Source of the DNA: an uncultured Prevotellaceae bacterium
GTDB taxonomy: Bacteria; Bacteroidota; Bacteroidia; Bacteroidales; Bacteroidaceae
Assembly: GCA_947167515.1 (NCBI GenBank)
Contig: CAMVIM010000008.1
Coordinates: forward strand, 1-64,000
Length of the DNA stretch: 64,000 bases
Direction of reading: 5' to 3'
Shown here: piece after piece, positions 1-6,998 of the stretch
Numbering within the stretch: position 1 is the stretch's first letter
How the letters are laid out: the number at the start of each line of letters is the position of its first letter
The notes under the pieces: generated by a model
Seen by the model: the letters and a program-made list of their open reading frames with translations, nothing else
Database searches by the model: none
Told to the model about the DNA's origin: nothing
Made by a program: the position numbers and the translations under genes

Positions 1-239
1 AAGGTACAACGACACTACAACTGCTACAACGTGTATTTAAACGAATGCTTACTCATTACACGCTTCTGTCAGTTGTTTCTTCAAGGAAGATGACGAGTGA
101 CAGCCTGAGGTAGATACGGGTGACAGGGTGAGGACGATACAAGTGTGAGGCGGAGGAAGATACAGGTGCGTGAACGTGGTGGATGCAGGTGCACGATGGC
201 GGAGAATGCAGGTGTGCGTTCGCGGTATATGTGGAACCG
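1..239. other. left flank, no gene seen
   Basis: I see no convincing gene here. The only open frame (56-244, minus) is short, has no recognisable motif and is probably chance. No further copies of the CRISPR repeat are visible upstream of position 240, so the array does not continue in this direction within the window. Confidence 0.5.
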
Positions 240-362
240 CACAAAATTTGCTTTCAAATTAGTATCTTTGTAGAGTCATATACACCTGCTTGCCGTTGAT
301 GCTGTAGAACGGCTCGGTTGTGATTTGCTTTCAAATTAGTATCTTTGCAGAGTCATATACAC
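240..362 (+). CRISPR. type II-C-like CRISPR array remnant, two repeats and one spacer
   Basis: Two 46-base repeats lie at 240-285 and 317-362, separated by a 31-base spacer (286-316). From base 246/323 onward the copies differ at one position (T or C after ATCTTTG). The first six bases of copy 1 are degenerate, while copy 2 begins GTTGTGATTTGC. The sequence GTTGTGATTTGCTTTC...ATTAGTATCTTTG matches what I remember of the long repeats in Bacteroides and Prevotella type II arrays. The anti-repeat in the tracrRNA at 5688-5709 pairs with the 5' part of the repeat, which gives rightward transcription. A degenerate first repeat at the 5' end fits type II-C, where arrays grow at the transcriptional 3' end. 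With only two copies the array call would be weak alone; the tracrRNA makes it strong. Confidence 0.85.
318..347 (+). promoter_or_regulatory. promoter embedded in the CRISPR repeat
   Basis: Inside repeat copy 2, TTG (318-320) and TATCTTTG (340-347) are separated by 19 bases, matching the Bacteroidota -33/-7 consensus TTTG-N19-21-TAnnTTTG. A transcript from it would start near the repeat's 3' end. In copy 1 the -7 element survives but the -33 part lies in the degenerate end. Repeat-embedded promoters are known for type II-C arrays in Neisseria; here it is inferred from sequence only. Confidence 0.55.
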
Positions 363-605
363 TTTTTATTTGTGCTTTTCTGAGTGACAGTAACTTCGGC
401 GGAGCCAACGTTAAGATAAACGAACAATTTTCGAAGATTAACGCAGAATGACCGTAAATAAAAGGCTATATGGGGAATAACGACACATCTTTCGCCGCTC
501 GTTTCCTAATTAGGAAACCACAATATTTGTATATTGATGATTCTTTGAAACAAGTAATTTTGTAGATGGAAAGTAAAAAGGAGTAATTAAATGGCAAATA
601 AGTTT
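363..605. other. array-flanking region, no gene seen
   Basis: This stretch follows the last repeat, where the acquisition-side leader of a II-C array would lie. The only open frame (466-675, minus) has no recognisable motif; I could not identify a cas2 remnant in it. It contains a perfect 18-base palindrome, listed separately. The left junction of the inserted cassette should lie here or just beyond. Confidence 0.4.
501..518. promoter_or_regulatory. perfect palindrome, possible operator
   Basis: GTTTCCTAATTAGGAAAC is a perfect 18-base inverted repeat. It lies about 90 bases upstream of the promoter of the downstream HTH regulator gene, so it is a candidate operator. It could equally mark the recombination junction. 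Function is inferred. Confidence 0.35.
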
Positions 606-634
606 TTTGCTTCACAAACAATTTATTACCTTTG
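606..634 (+). promoter_or_regulatory. promoter of the four-gene cassette
   Basis: TTTG (606-609) and TACCTTTG (627-634) are separated by 17 bases. This is a good Bacteroidota-type promoter and places the transcript start near 641, about 34 bases before the first ATG of the operon. Confidence 0.65.
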
Positions 635-674
635 CAAACAAAATGCCTAATTCTATACAAATCAACTTGGAGCA

Positions 675-893
675 ATGGATGATTTACATTATAATTGTAT
701 CAAGCCTGTATTAGAAGAGAAAAACAAGACAGGAACGTGGCTATCAGAACAGATGGGAAGAAACTTTGGAATAGTTTCGAGGTGGATGACGAACAAAGTG
801 CAGCCATCAGTGGAATTGTTATATAATATTGCTAAGTATTTAGATGATGATGTAATGGATTTAGATAGTTGCATCGAAATAAATGAAGCATAG
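675..893 (+). CDS. small XRE-family HTH regulator
   Basis: This 72-residue protein is almost entirely one Cro/cI-type helix-turn-helix. Residues 10-60 have the XRE pattern: TWLSEQMG as helix 2, IVSRWMTNKVQPS as the recognition helix, then LLYNIAKYLDDDV. It is the first gene of the operon, directly downstream of a good promoter. Its stop overlaps a possible start of the next gene. The likely role is autoregulation of the cassette, perhaps through the palindrome at 501-518. The fold is clear; the target is inference. Single-domain regulators of this size often head toxin-like or defence operons. Confidence 0.85.
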   Translation: MDDLHYNCIKPVLEEKNKTGTWLSEQMGRNFGIVSRWMTNKVQPSVELLYNIAKYLDDDVMDLDSCIEINEA

Positions 894-1509
894 GACAAAG
901 ATAAATACATATATGAATCAAACGGAACTGACTGATAATCTTGGGAATTTGCAAGACATGTACAATAATGTGCAAATTTTGTACAATGCCCATGCCAAAG
1001 GAAACCAAGAACTGACCGACTTGGCAAATATGACTGGCTACCTGCTGTGGAATTATACAAAATCATTAATCACATTAAAAAGTTTTCAAAATGCGACATT
1101 GCGTTGTGAACAAGACTTTGCAATCGGAGAATTATGTGTTGTTATTAATGAATGTACCAAAAAGATTATTGGTTTTAGAACAGGGAAGACAAGAAAAGAG
1201 AGTTTATGGATAGATAAAATTGGTAGATATATCACAAGGCATCCGGAATTAACCCAAGAATATAATTCCTTAAAAGAAAAATGGATATCTTATGCTGACA
1301 CGGATGACACACAAGGTGAGATTAAAGATATTCGAGACATCGCTACTCATGGCGATAACGAATTATATAAACTTATAAAACTACATGACACATCAACTTC
1401 AGATGTCATAAACTATTTAGATATATGGGGAAAACTCATGTGGCCAACTGCCAATTTCGTATTTACATGTTTTGAGAATGAATGTCAACAAGAAATTAAT
1501 AAAAGATAG
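883..1509 (+). CDS. HEPN-like protein with R-x4-H motif
   Basis: A protein of 208 residues, or 198 if it starts at the second Met (913). It looks all-helical. Near residues 148-153 it has RDIATH, which fits the R-x4-6-H signature of HEPN nucleases (Arg followed by a polar residue, then His). HEPN proteins often act as RNases in toxin-antitoxin, Abi and CRISPR-linked systems; the assignment here rests on that motif and the helical character. The start at 883 overlaps the HTH gene by 11 bases, suggesting translational coupling, while 913 would leave a 19-base gap. It ends 7 bases before the next gene. A likely role is RNA-cleaving effector of the cassette. A pairwise profile search is needed to confirm the fold. 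Confidence 0.7.
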   Translation: MKHRTKINTYMNQTELTDNLGNLQDMYNNVQILYNAHAKGNQELTDLANMTGYLLWNYTKSLITLKSFQNATLRCEQDFAIGELCVVINECTKKIIGFRTGKTRKESLWIDKIGRYITRHPELTQEYNSLKEKWISYADTDDTQGEIKDIRDIATHGDNELYKLIKLHDTSTSDVINYLDIWGKLMWPTANFVFTCFENECQQEINKR

Positions 1510-1516
1510 CATACAT

Positions 1517-3484
1517 ATGATAACCAAAAATGAATTTGAAGAAATATACCCACTTGTAAACGAAATTGTAGTTTTCACAAACTCATTCGCAAATGAGGAC
1601 AATCCCTTGTTTAAATATCTCAAAACAAGAGGGGATGTCTATGGTTCTAATGACCTTATGAAGATTATACGTTCTAATCTACTTGCCGATTTAGTTCATT
1701 GTTATTTTGCTCTTGGTTATCAGCAAAATTACGATAGTGACTATTATTTATTATTTGATCTGCTTCAATATGCGTTTTGGTTTGAAAAGGATCATTTTTC
1801 TTATGAAGATTTCGAGGAATATGTGAGTTCTCAATCAAATGTACATTATTTCCAGAAAGGCTTTAACAATGCGAAAAGGGATAATGATTCTATTCAGTTT
1901 CCCGCTTTGTACATAAGTTTGATTGGTATTGACCAGTTAAAAGGGGCTAAGTATATTTTGATTCTAAAAAAGATTGTCGCCATGCTATCAGAAAACCATG
2001 ATGAAGGAACAAAATCAAAAGAAGAATCAGTTAAAGGTCTATTGACATATTTAGAGTCTATGTTAGTTTCCAGAGAATATAACAATGAAAGTCTTCAAAT
2101 TGAAGATAATGGAAAATATAATATGATTACAAATGAAGAATATGAAGAACTTTATCTTCTAACAAGAAAGATTGATCGTTTTGTGAAACTTCTTACTAAC
2201 AAAGCTGATTGCAATTCAGAACTGTCCACATATTTAAAAACCATAGGTTGCAGTTTTGACAACAATCTCACTTTAAAAGATTATGTAAAATTAATCATAG
2301 AAAAAGATATCCTTAATTGTTACTTCTTACTTGGTTATCAGCAAAGTTATAAAAGAGAATTATTTATGCTGTTGGATATGATTGAATATAGTTTCAGTAT
2401 TCATGAAGTACCATGGTCATATAAAGATTTTCTGAATGTCTATGAAATATATAACAATTTCTTCTATGAGGTGTTCAATATAAAAAAGAATGCTATAAAG
2501 TCTTATGATTTTCCTGGTTTATACTTATACCTAAGCGAGGTAGGTGACGCTAGAGCTGATGACTATATTAGTATTCTTCAGAATATTGCTATTACATTGT
2601 CCAAAAAACAAAAAGATGGCTCAATCAAAGACCCACGAATGGATGTCTTGTTAACTTATCCGCAGGCTTTTTTATATTCCCAAGACGATAATAATGAGAG
2701 CCAACAAATCGATGATGACAGAGACATTCAACAAATTGAAGAAGATAATAGTGGTTTCAATACAGATAATAATTGCCAAACTATGAATTTATTAAAAGAC
2801 AAATTATATAATGGAATCTCTTTTGAAATAATTGGAGAGGAATATCATAAAGGGTCATCTCTTCCTTTTAGATTGTATCTTCGTATATCAAACTATAATG
2901 ATCAAAAGAAAAACATCAGTGTGGATATAAAATATATCTCTGAAAAACATGGATTAAAGACAAGAAGTGGTATATTTGGAGATTTTGTCCCTGACAACTC
3001 TTTTGTTGACTTGGATGTCGGTTTTGAGGATATAACAGGCGCATATAATGGCGATCGAATCGAAATGGAAATAAATGAGGGGAAATATGCTTCTTTAAGA
3101 TTGATTAGAGAAAGAAACCAATGGGCAATTGTCGAATCCATAGAAAGAAGCACATACAATAGAGAATTGAAGAACAAAGTTGAAAATTTTGAGGCGATAG
3201 AGGAACAATTTGGTATAACTCTACAAAACTTCTCAGTCAAGGTTGAAGATGAACACTCTCTGAAAGTTTTCTGTGAGGTTCTTGCCTTAAACGGTGAAAT
3301 TCCAAAGAATGATTTCACCATTAATATCGCTATATATGATAATAACAACGAAATAGTTTATACTGATAGTGAATCCAAATACGCAGAAGAATTCAAGGGA
3401 TTCGAAGTATTAACCTTTGATTACATTAAACTGGATATTACAGTTGACGAGATAAGCAAAATAAGAATTTATCCCACACGATGA
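1517..3484 (+). CDS. uncharacterised protein with internal tandem duplication
   Basis: I do not recognise this family. The open frame begins at 1472, but ATG 1517 is preferred because it follows the HEPN stop by 7 bases and starts the repeat cleanly. From 1517 the protein has 655 residues. Two copies of a roughly 200-residue alpha-helical unit lie in tandem. Copy 1 starts MITKNEFEEIYPL (1517) and copy 2 starts MITNEEYEELYLL (2123). Both contain an [FL]LGYQQ.Y motif and end in NNES.QI.D. A C-terminal region of about 220 residues looks beta-rich (YLRISNYND, VDIKYISEKHG) and may be one or two Ig-like sandwiches. No catalytic motif is visible, so a scaffold or sensor role is plausible. The stop overlaps the next start as ATGA. 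The gene is strongly AT-rich. Confidence 0.8.
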   Translation: MITKNEFEEIYPLVNEIVVFTNSFANEDNPLFKYLKTRGDVYGSNDLMKIIRSNLLADLVHCYFALGYQQNYDSDYYLLFDLLQYAFWFEKDHFSYEDFEEYVSSQSNVHYFQKGFNNAKRDNDSIQFPALYISLIGIDQLKGAKYILILKKIVAMLSENHDEGTKSKEESVKGLLTYLESMLVSREYNNESLQIEDNGKYNMITNEEYEELYLLTRKIDRFVKLLTNKADCNSELSTYLKTIGCSFDNNLTLKDYVKLIIEKDILNCYFLLGYQQSYKRELFMLLDMIEYSFSIHEVPWSYKDFLNVYEIYNNFFYEVFNIKKNAIKSYDFPGLYLYLSEVGDARADDYISILQNIAITLSKKQKDGSIKDPRMDVLLTYPQAFLYSQDDNNESQQIDDDRDIQQIEEDNSGFNTDNNCQTMNLLKDKLYNGISFEIIGEEYHKGSSLPFRLYLRISNYNDQKKNISVDIKYISEKHGLKTRSGIFGDFVPDNSFVDLDVGFEDITGAYNGDRIEMEINEGKYASLRLIRERNQWAIVESIERSTYNRELKNKVENFEAIEEQFGITLQNFSVKVEDEHSLKVFCEVLALNGEIPKNDFTINIAIYDNNNEIVYTDSESKYAEEFKGFEVLTFDYIKLDITVDEISKIRIYPTR

Positions 3485-5514
3485 ATACGGAATTACAAAA
3501 ATTGAGAGAGTCTCTTATAACTGAGGCAAAGAGTTCTCCTATGCTTTTGTCTGATCTTGCAGGATTGGAAGCATACGTGTCTGAGAGTTACAATAGTCGT
3601 TCGTTTATTGAACTTTTGCAGAATGCAGATGATGCCAATGCAACTAAGTTTTATGTTAAGCGTTCTGGAGATTATTTGTTCGTAGCCAATAATGGTCGTC
3701 CATTTAACATAAAAGATTTAGAAAGCCTTTGTCGTAGTGCATCCTCCAACAAAGTAAGAGGAACAACAATTGGTTATAGAGGTATAGGTTTCAAATCAGT
3801 AGTTAGTTTTGCGAAAGAGATTCACTTGATAAGTGGCAACTTTGAGATTACATTCTCAAAAGAGTTGTCAAAACAAATAATTCCACAGGCTAATAAAGTT
3901 CCTTTGATAAGAATTCCTCATGAGTTGGACAAGTCTATAAAAAATGAATTGTCTGATGAAATTAAAAGAATACAGGATGAGGAATTTGAGACTATTTTTA
4001 TTTTCTCTGGTGTATTGGCTAATCAGATTGACGAAGAGTATACATCATTTGCCAGTACCACATTATTGTTTTTACATAATATACAGGTAATAAAGATAGA
4101 TTTAAGTAAAAAAGTAACTGCGAATATTGCAGAAATTGATAAAAACGAGAAGGGACGCTTTTTAAGAGTTTCTACAACAGATGCAATATCAAATTGGTTT
4201 GTATGCACAGATTCCAATTGCAGCATTGCTTTCTTCATGAATAATGATAAGGTTTCAAGATTATCCAAAAGCGATGCGATTATTCATGCATTCCTTCCTA
4301 CAGAGGATAGTTGCGGATTAGGCGTTGTGGTAAATGGAGATTTTAGTACAGACCCCTCTCGCAGGCATTTGATAATGGATGAAACTACCATTAAGGTCAT
4401 TTCAAAACTCGCTAATCTCTACGCCTCCTTGTTGAAATATGCATTAGCCAATAATGACAAGGGTGCCGTTGATGCATTGATGCCATATTTCGATTTGAAA
4501 CTGATTCAATTGATGAAACAATCATTCGAGAAAGAATTTGCAAAGAACATTAAAGACGCTTTTGGCAAAGAACTTTCAAACATCAAATTGGCTCCTTCAT
4601 GGTTGAATGCTGAGGATTTTGCCAAAATCATGGAAGTTTCTAATTTACCATATATTGCTCCAGAATGCAGTGATGTTCTCGGATTGAGCGATTTCTTAAA
4701 GTATTTGGGAAACAAACCTGAGCTTGTTGAGTCTCTTATAAAAAAAGTAGGACAAGCAGATATTTCTGTATTGGGATATGCCCAAATAGTTGCCGCAGGA
4801 ATCAAAGAGGCTTTAATGAATCACAAAATCCTCTCTTTACCCACTACAGATTTAGTAATTTCGGGTGGAAGGTTGTGTTCACTTAAGGAAATAAATGATA
4901 ATGAAGAAAAAATAGATGAGAGTTATTTGCAATTGTTGGCAGACAATGGAATTTCTGAAAACGATATTAGTCTGTTTTTTAAAAAGGTGGGATTGTCCAA
5001 GATAAATGAAGTGCAATTCTCTGACGAAGACTTTTACGGTAATGATGATGAAGATAAAGAATCATATAATCCCCCAAGTGTTTCTCAGTGGTTTAATGAT
5101 GCTGACATATCTTCAAAGCAGGTCGCAAATAATGAAGGTGTCCAGAAATGGAGAAGTGCAGAAGAAAACACATTAGCAGCATTGAATGCTAACGGATTCA
5201 GACTAAAAGATGTGAGTAAGCAAAATCTCGGATTTGACCTTGAAGGAAGTGACCCAAACGGAAAAAATATTTATATAGAAGTAAAATCTATCGATTATGT
5301 TGGGCAGAAATTCCGAATGACAAACAACGAATTTGCAGCAGCACAATATAAACCAGAAAACTATTATCTTGCTCTTGTTTTTCAAAACAAGGATTCGTTT
5401 GAAATAAGTTTGATAAAAGACCCTGTTAATCGACTTAATCTGACAAGACAAGTCGTGCAATGGGTCTGGGAGTGTACAGATTATGAGTATAAGCCGATGA
5501 AGTTCAAATTATAA
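3481..5514 (+). CDS. HSP90-like (sacsin-type) ATPase with C-terminal DUF3883 domain
   Basis: This 677-residue protein has a GHKL ATPase domain at residues 20-260. The N-box is ELLQNADDA, the G1 box is VANNGRPF, and the G2 lid is TIGYRGIGFKSV, as in sacsin and HSP90-like proteins. Residues 300-540 form a helical middle region. Residues 545-677 resemble DUF3883, a PD-(D/E)xK-like fold, with an FDLEGSD...YIEVKS core that supplies Asp and the E-x-K pair. Such ATPase-DUF3883 fusions recur in bacterial defence islands. A plausible reading is that ATP-driven conformational change gates a nuclease. It is the last gene of the operon, overlaps the previous stop by four bases, and ends 25 bases before the cas9 remnant. 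Confidence 0.85.
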   Translation: MNTELQKLRESLITEAKSSPMLLSDLAGLEAYVSESYNSRSFIELLQNADDANATKFYVKRSGDYLFVANNGRPFNIKDLESLCRSASSNKVRGTTIGYRGIGFKSVVSFAKEIHLISGNFEITFSKELSKQIIPQANKVPLIRIPHELDKSIKNELSDEIKRIQDEEFETIFIFSGVLANQIDEEYTSFASTTLLFLHNIQVIKIDLSKKVTANIAEIDKNEKGRFLRVSTTDAISNWFVCTDSNCSIAFFMNNDKVSRLSKSDAIIHAFLPTEDSCGLGVVVNGDFSTDPSRRHLIMDETTIKVISKLANLYASLLKYALANNDKGAVDALMPYFDLKLIQLMKQSFEKEFAKNIKDAFGKELSNIKLAPSWLNAEDFAKIMEVSNLPYIAPECSDVLGLSDFLKYLGNKPELVESLIKKVGQADISVLGYAQIVAAGIKEALMNHKILSLPTTDLVISGGRLCSLKEINDNEEKIDESYLQLLADNGISENDISLFFKKVGLSKINEVQFSDEDFYGNDDEDKESYNPPSVSQWFNDADISSKQVANNEGVQKWRSAEENTLAALNANGFRLKDVSKQNLGFDLEGSDPNGKNIYIEVKSIDYVGQKFRMTNNEFAAAQYKPENYYLALVFQNKDSFEISLIKDPVNRLNLTRQVVQWVWECTDYEYKPMKFKL

Positions 5515-5539
5515 TAAAGATGGAAACCACTAACAATTC

Positions 5540-5566
5540 TAAATCAAAGCCTAAAATCTTTTTCAT
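5540..5566 (-). pseudogene. first nine codons of cas9, rest missing
   Basis: On the minus strand, ATG at 5566-5564 starts a frame reading MKKILGFDL, then diverges to ELLVVSIFIII and stops near 5504. Bacteroidota Cas9 proteins commonly begin MK[KR]ILG[LF]DLGT.SIGWA, the RuvC-I motif, so the match covers the conserved start up to the second motif residue. It has a full promoter upstream and sits divergent from the tracrRNA, the usual II-C layout. I infer that cas9 was cut at about 5539 when the cassette arrived. Nine residues are few; context is what makes the call credible. Confidence 0.65.
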
Positions 5567-5614
5567 ATTGGTTTCGGTGTTTCTAATTTGAAGGTTTTAG
5601 AGTTATTTTGCCGC

Positions 5615-5647
5615 CAAATTTACGGAAAAACAATAAAATTGTCAAAA
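5615..5647 (-). promoter_or_regulatory. orphan cas9 promoter
   Basis: Reading on the minus strand, TTTTG (5647-5643) and TAAATTTG (5622-5615) are 20 bases apart, a near-consensus Bacteroidota promoter. It points at the cas9 start codon remnant 49 bases away and, beyond it, into the 3' end of the cassette. It could therefore produce antisense RNA to the HSP90-like gene. Confidence 0.55.
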
Positions 5648-5651
5648 TAAA

Positions 5652-5683
5652 TTTGTAGATATTCTAAAAACATCGTAATTTCG
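5652..5683 (+). promoter_or_regulatory. tracrRNA promoter
   Basis: TTTG (5652-5655) and TAATTTCG (5676-5683) are 20 bases apart; the -7 element differs from TAnnTTTG at one position. The expected start near 5690 coincides with the beginning of the anti-repeat. Confidence 0.55.
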
Positions 5684-5687
5684 CCTC

Positions 5688-5772
5688 ACTAATTTGAAGC
5701 AAATCACAATAAGGATTATTCCGTTGTGAAAACATTCAGGTTTCTGCCCTCGTCCTTAACGGGGGCTTTTTT
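5688..5772 (+). ncRNA. tracrRNA of a type II-C CRISPR system
   Basis: Bases 5688-5709 are complementary to repeat bases 318-340 with a single one-base bulge, so this is the anti-repeat. It is followed by AAGGATTATTCCGTTGTG, which resembles the nexus region of Cas9 tracrRNAs (compare AAGGCTAGTCCGTTATC in the S. pyogenes RNA). Next come a small hairpin (CAGGTTTCTG) and a GC-rich terminator hairpin with six T. All parts expected of a functional RNA appear intact, although no cas9 is present in the window. It may serve a Cas9 encoded elsewhere or be a relic. Confidence 0.85.
5746..5772 (+). terminator. Rho-independent terminator of the tracrRNA
   Basis: GCCCTCG (5746-5752) pairs with CGGGGGC (5760-5766) around a seven-base loop, including a T-G pair, and is followed by TTTTTT (5767-5772). 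Confidence 0.8.
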
Positions 5773-5889
5773 GTTGCAACTGGGGCGATTTTTCTGTCGG
5801 AAACGTGTTCTTTTGAAAACGGGTGTGTTCCCACGAATTGATTTAGGTCTTTCATCTTGTTATTTTGTGATTGTTAATAAATATCGGCT

Positions 5890-5976
5890 ACAAAGGTACA
5901 CCTATGTTGTTCCAAATCACGGTACAGGCTTTGTTTTTTTCGGTATTGTGGCCACAAAGGTACACATTATATTGTT
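5890..5976 (-). repeat. two direct repeats carrying minus-strand -7 elements
   Basis: ACAAAGGTACAC plus an AT-rich TTGTT tail occurs at 5890-5911 and 5954-5976. Read on the minus strand each contains TACCTTTG. They may be promoters reading leftward toward the old cas9 region or a degenerate repeat pair. No gene is visible in 5773-6068 otherwise. Confidence 0.35.
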
Positions 5977-5983
5977 ATAAAAC

Positions 5984-6011
5984 AAAAAAGCAGGAGGTTT
6001 CCTGCTTTTTT
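5984..6011. terminator. bidirectional terminator
   Basis: AAAAAAGCAGGA and TCCTGCTTTTTT form a 12-base stem around a four-base loop. A and T runs on the two sides allow termination in both directions. It lies between region 1 and the convergent lipoprotein gene ending at 6069. It is followed by imperfect repeats of GAGAGTTGA up to 6055. Confidence 0.8.
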
Positions 6012-6068
6012 TTGGGGGGGGTAGGGTTGTTGAGAGTTGAGAGTTGAGAGTTGCGGGTGAGGGTTTGG

Positions 6069-6977
6069 TCATTCTTCTGCCTTGAGCCAGAACTGGGGGG
6101 TCTTCCATTCGAGCATGGGGAAGTAGTAGGTGCAGACGATGTAGGTGGGGGAGGAGGCGGTGGAGGTGGCAGCTTCCTGCTTGTCCAGCAGTTGGGCTAT
6201 CTGGTCGTCGGTCAGCTTGGAGGGGTCGAAGTTCATGACGTAGCCTTCCTCGGTGGTCTTGGCCATCGACTTGGGATAGGAGAAGAGGACTTCTCTTTCG
6301 CTGTCCTGGGAATAGTTGATGGCGGTGTCTGTTTCGCTGTATTCGATGAGGCTGATGCGCGACTGGGGGGTGACTATGATGCCGTTGGTGAGCTGGCCGA
6401 CCCAGAGCTTTTCTTCGCCCCAGAGTTCGTTCACCTCGATCTGCATGGAGAGGCCTTTGTATTTGCCTTCAGTTTTCACCAGTGAGGTGAGTCCTATTTC
6501 GGATGCCACCTGCTCCATCAGTTCGGCGGTGATGGGTTCTGGCTCGATGTCTTCGGTTGCGCTCTTGAGCAGGTAGGCGGCTTCGACGTCCACGCTGCCA
6601 TCTTTCACGCTCACACGCCAGTAGTCGCCTTCTTCGCCCAGTACGGCGAAGACTTGGCCTGCGTAGGTGCTCTGGGTATGGGTCACATAGCCTTGGGGCA
6701 CTTTGTCGTCGCTCCACTGATAGCGGAAGTCAATCATGTCTGACTCTTCGTCTTCCATGCAGTTGATCAGGTGGGGGCTGTTGGGGTCGGGTGCTTTGAG
6801 CAGGGGCATGTCGTCTTGTGTGGTGATGACGAACTTCTGCACTGTGGGCACCTTCACGTTCAGTGCCGTGGAGGTCTCTTCGTTTTCACTTGTGGTGGCA
6901 GGGGCGTCTTTTCCCTTGCAGCTCCACATCATCAGGGATGCGCAGCATCCCAGCAGCATCAATGTCCATTTTTTCAT
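6069..6977 (-). CDS. lipoprotein of unknown function
   Basis: A 302-residue protein with a lipoprotein signal peptide: MKKWTLMLLGC..., lipobox-like LMMWSC with the lipidated Cys near residue 20, then a charged, low-complexity spacer. Residues 45-145 look like a bacterial SH3-like fold, with hydrophobic beta segments such as GQVFAVLGEEGDYWRVSV around a WRVSV core. The rest is unrecognised. It starts 21 bases after the stop of the RyR-channel gene and is probably co-transcribed with it, so it may be an envelope-side partner of that channel. An SH3-like assignment is tentative. The gene is much more GC-rich than the cassette to its left. Confidence 0.8.
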   Translation of the reverse strand: MKKWTLMLLGCCASLMMWSCKGKDAPATTSENEETSTALNVKVPTVQKFVITTQDDMPLLKAPDPNSPHLINCMEDEESDMIDFRYQWSDDKVPQGYVTHTQSTYAGQVFAVLGEEGDYWRVSVKDGSVDVEAAYLLKSATEDIEPEPITAELMEQVASEIGLTSLVKTEGKYKGLSMQIEVNELWGEEKLWVGQLTNGIIVTPQSRISLIEYSETDTAINYSQDSEREVLFSYPKSMAKTTEEGYVMNFDPSKLTDDQIAQLLDKQEAATSTASSPTYIVCTYYFPMLEWKTPQFWLKAEE

Positions 6978-6998
6978 TGTCTTGTCTGTTTTTGGGGG

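Noticed and set aside
318-5709. Inverted copies at 318-340 and 5688-5709 as transposon ends
   Set aside because: No transposase or target duplication is seen; the repeat spacing, nexus and terminator make repeat/anti-repeat pairing of a type II CRISPR system the better explanation.
5726-5980. 84-residue plus-strand frame after the cassette
   Set aside because: It starts inside the tracrRNA and crosses its terminator; no motif, no ribosome binding site.
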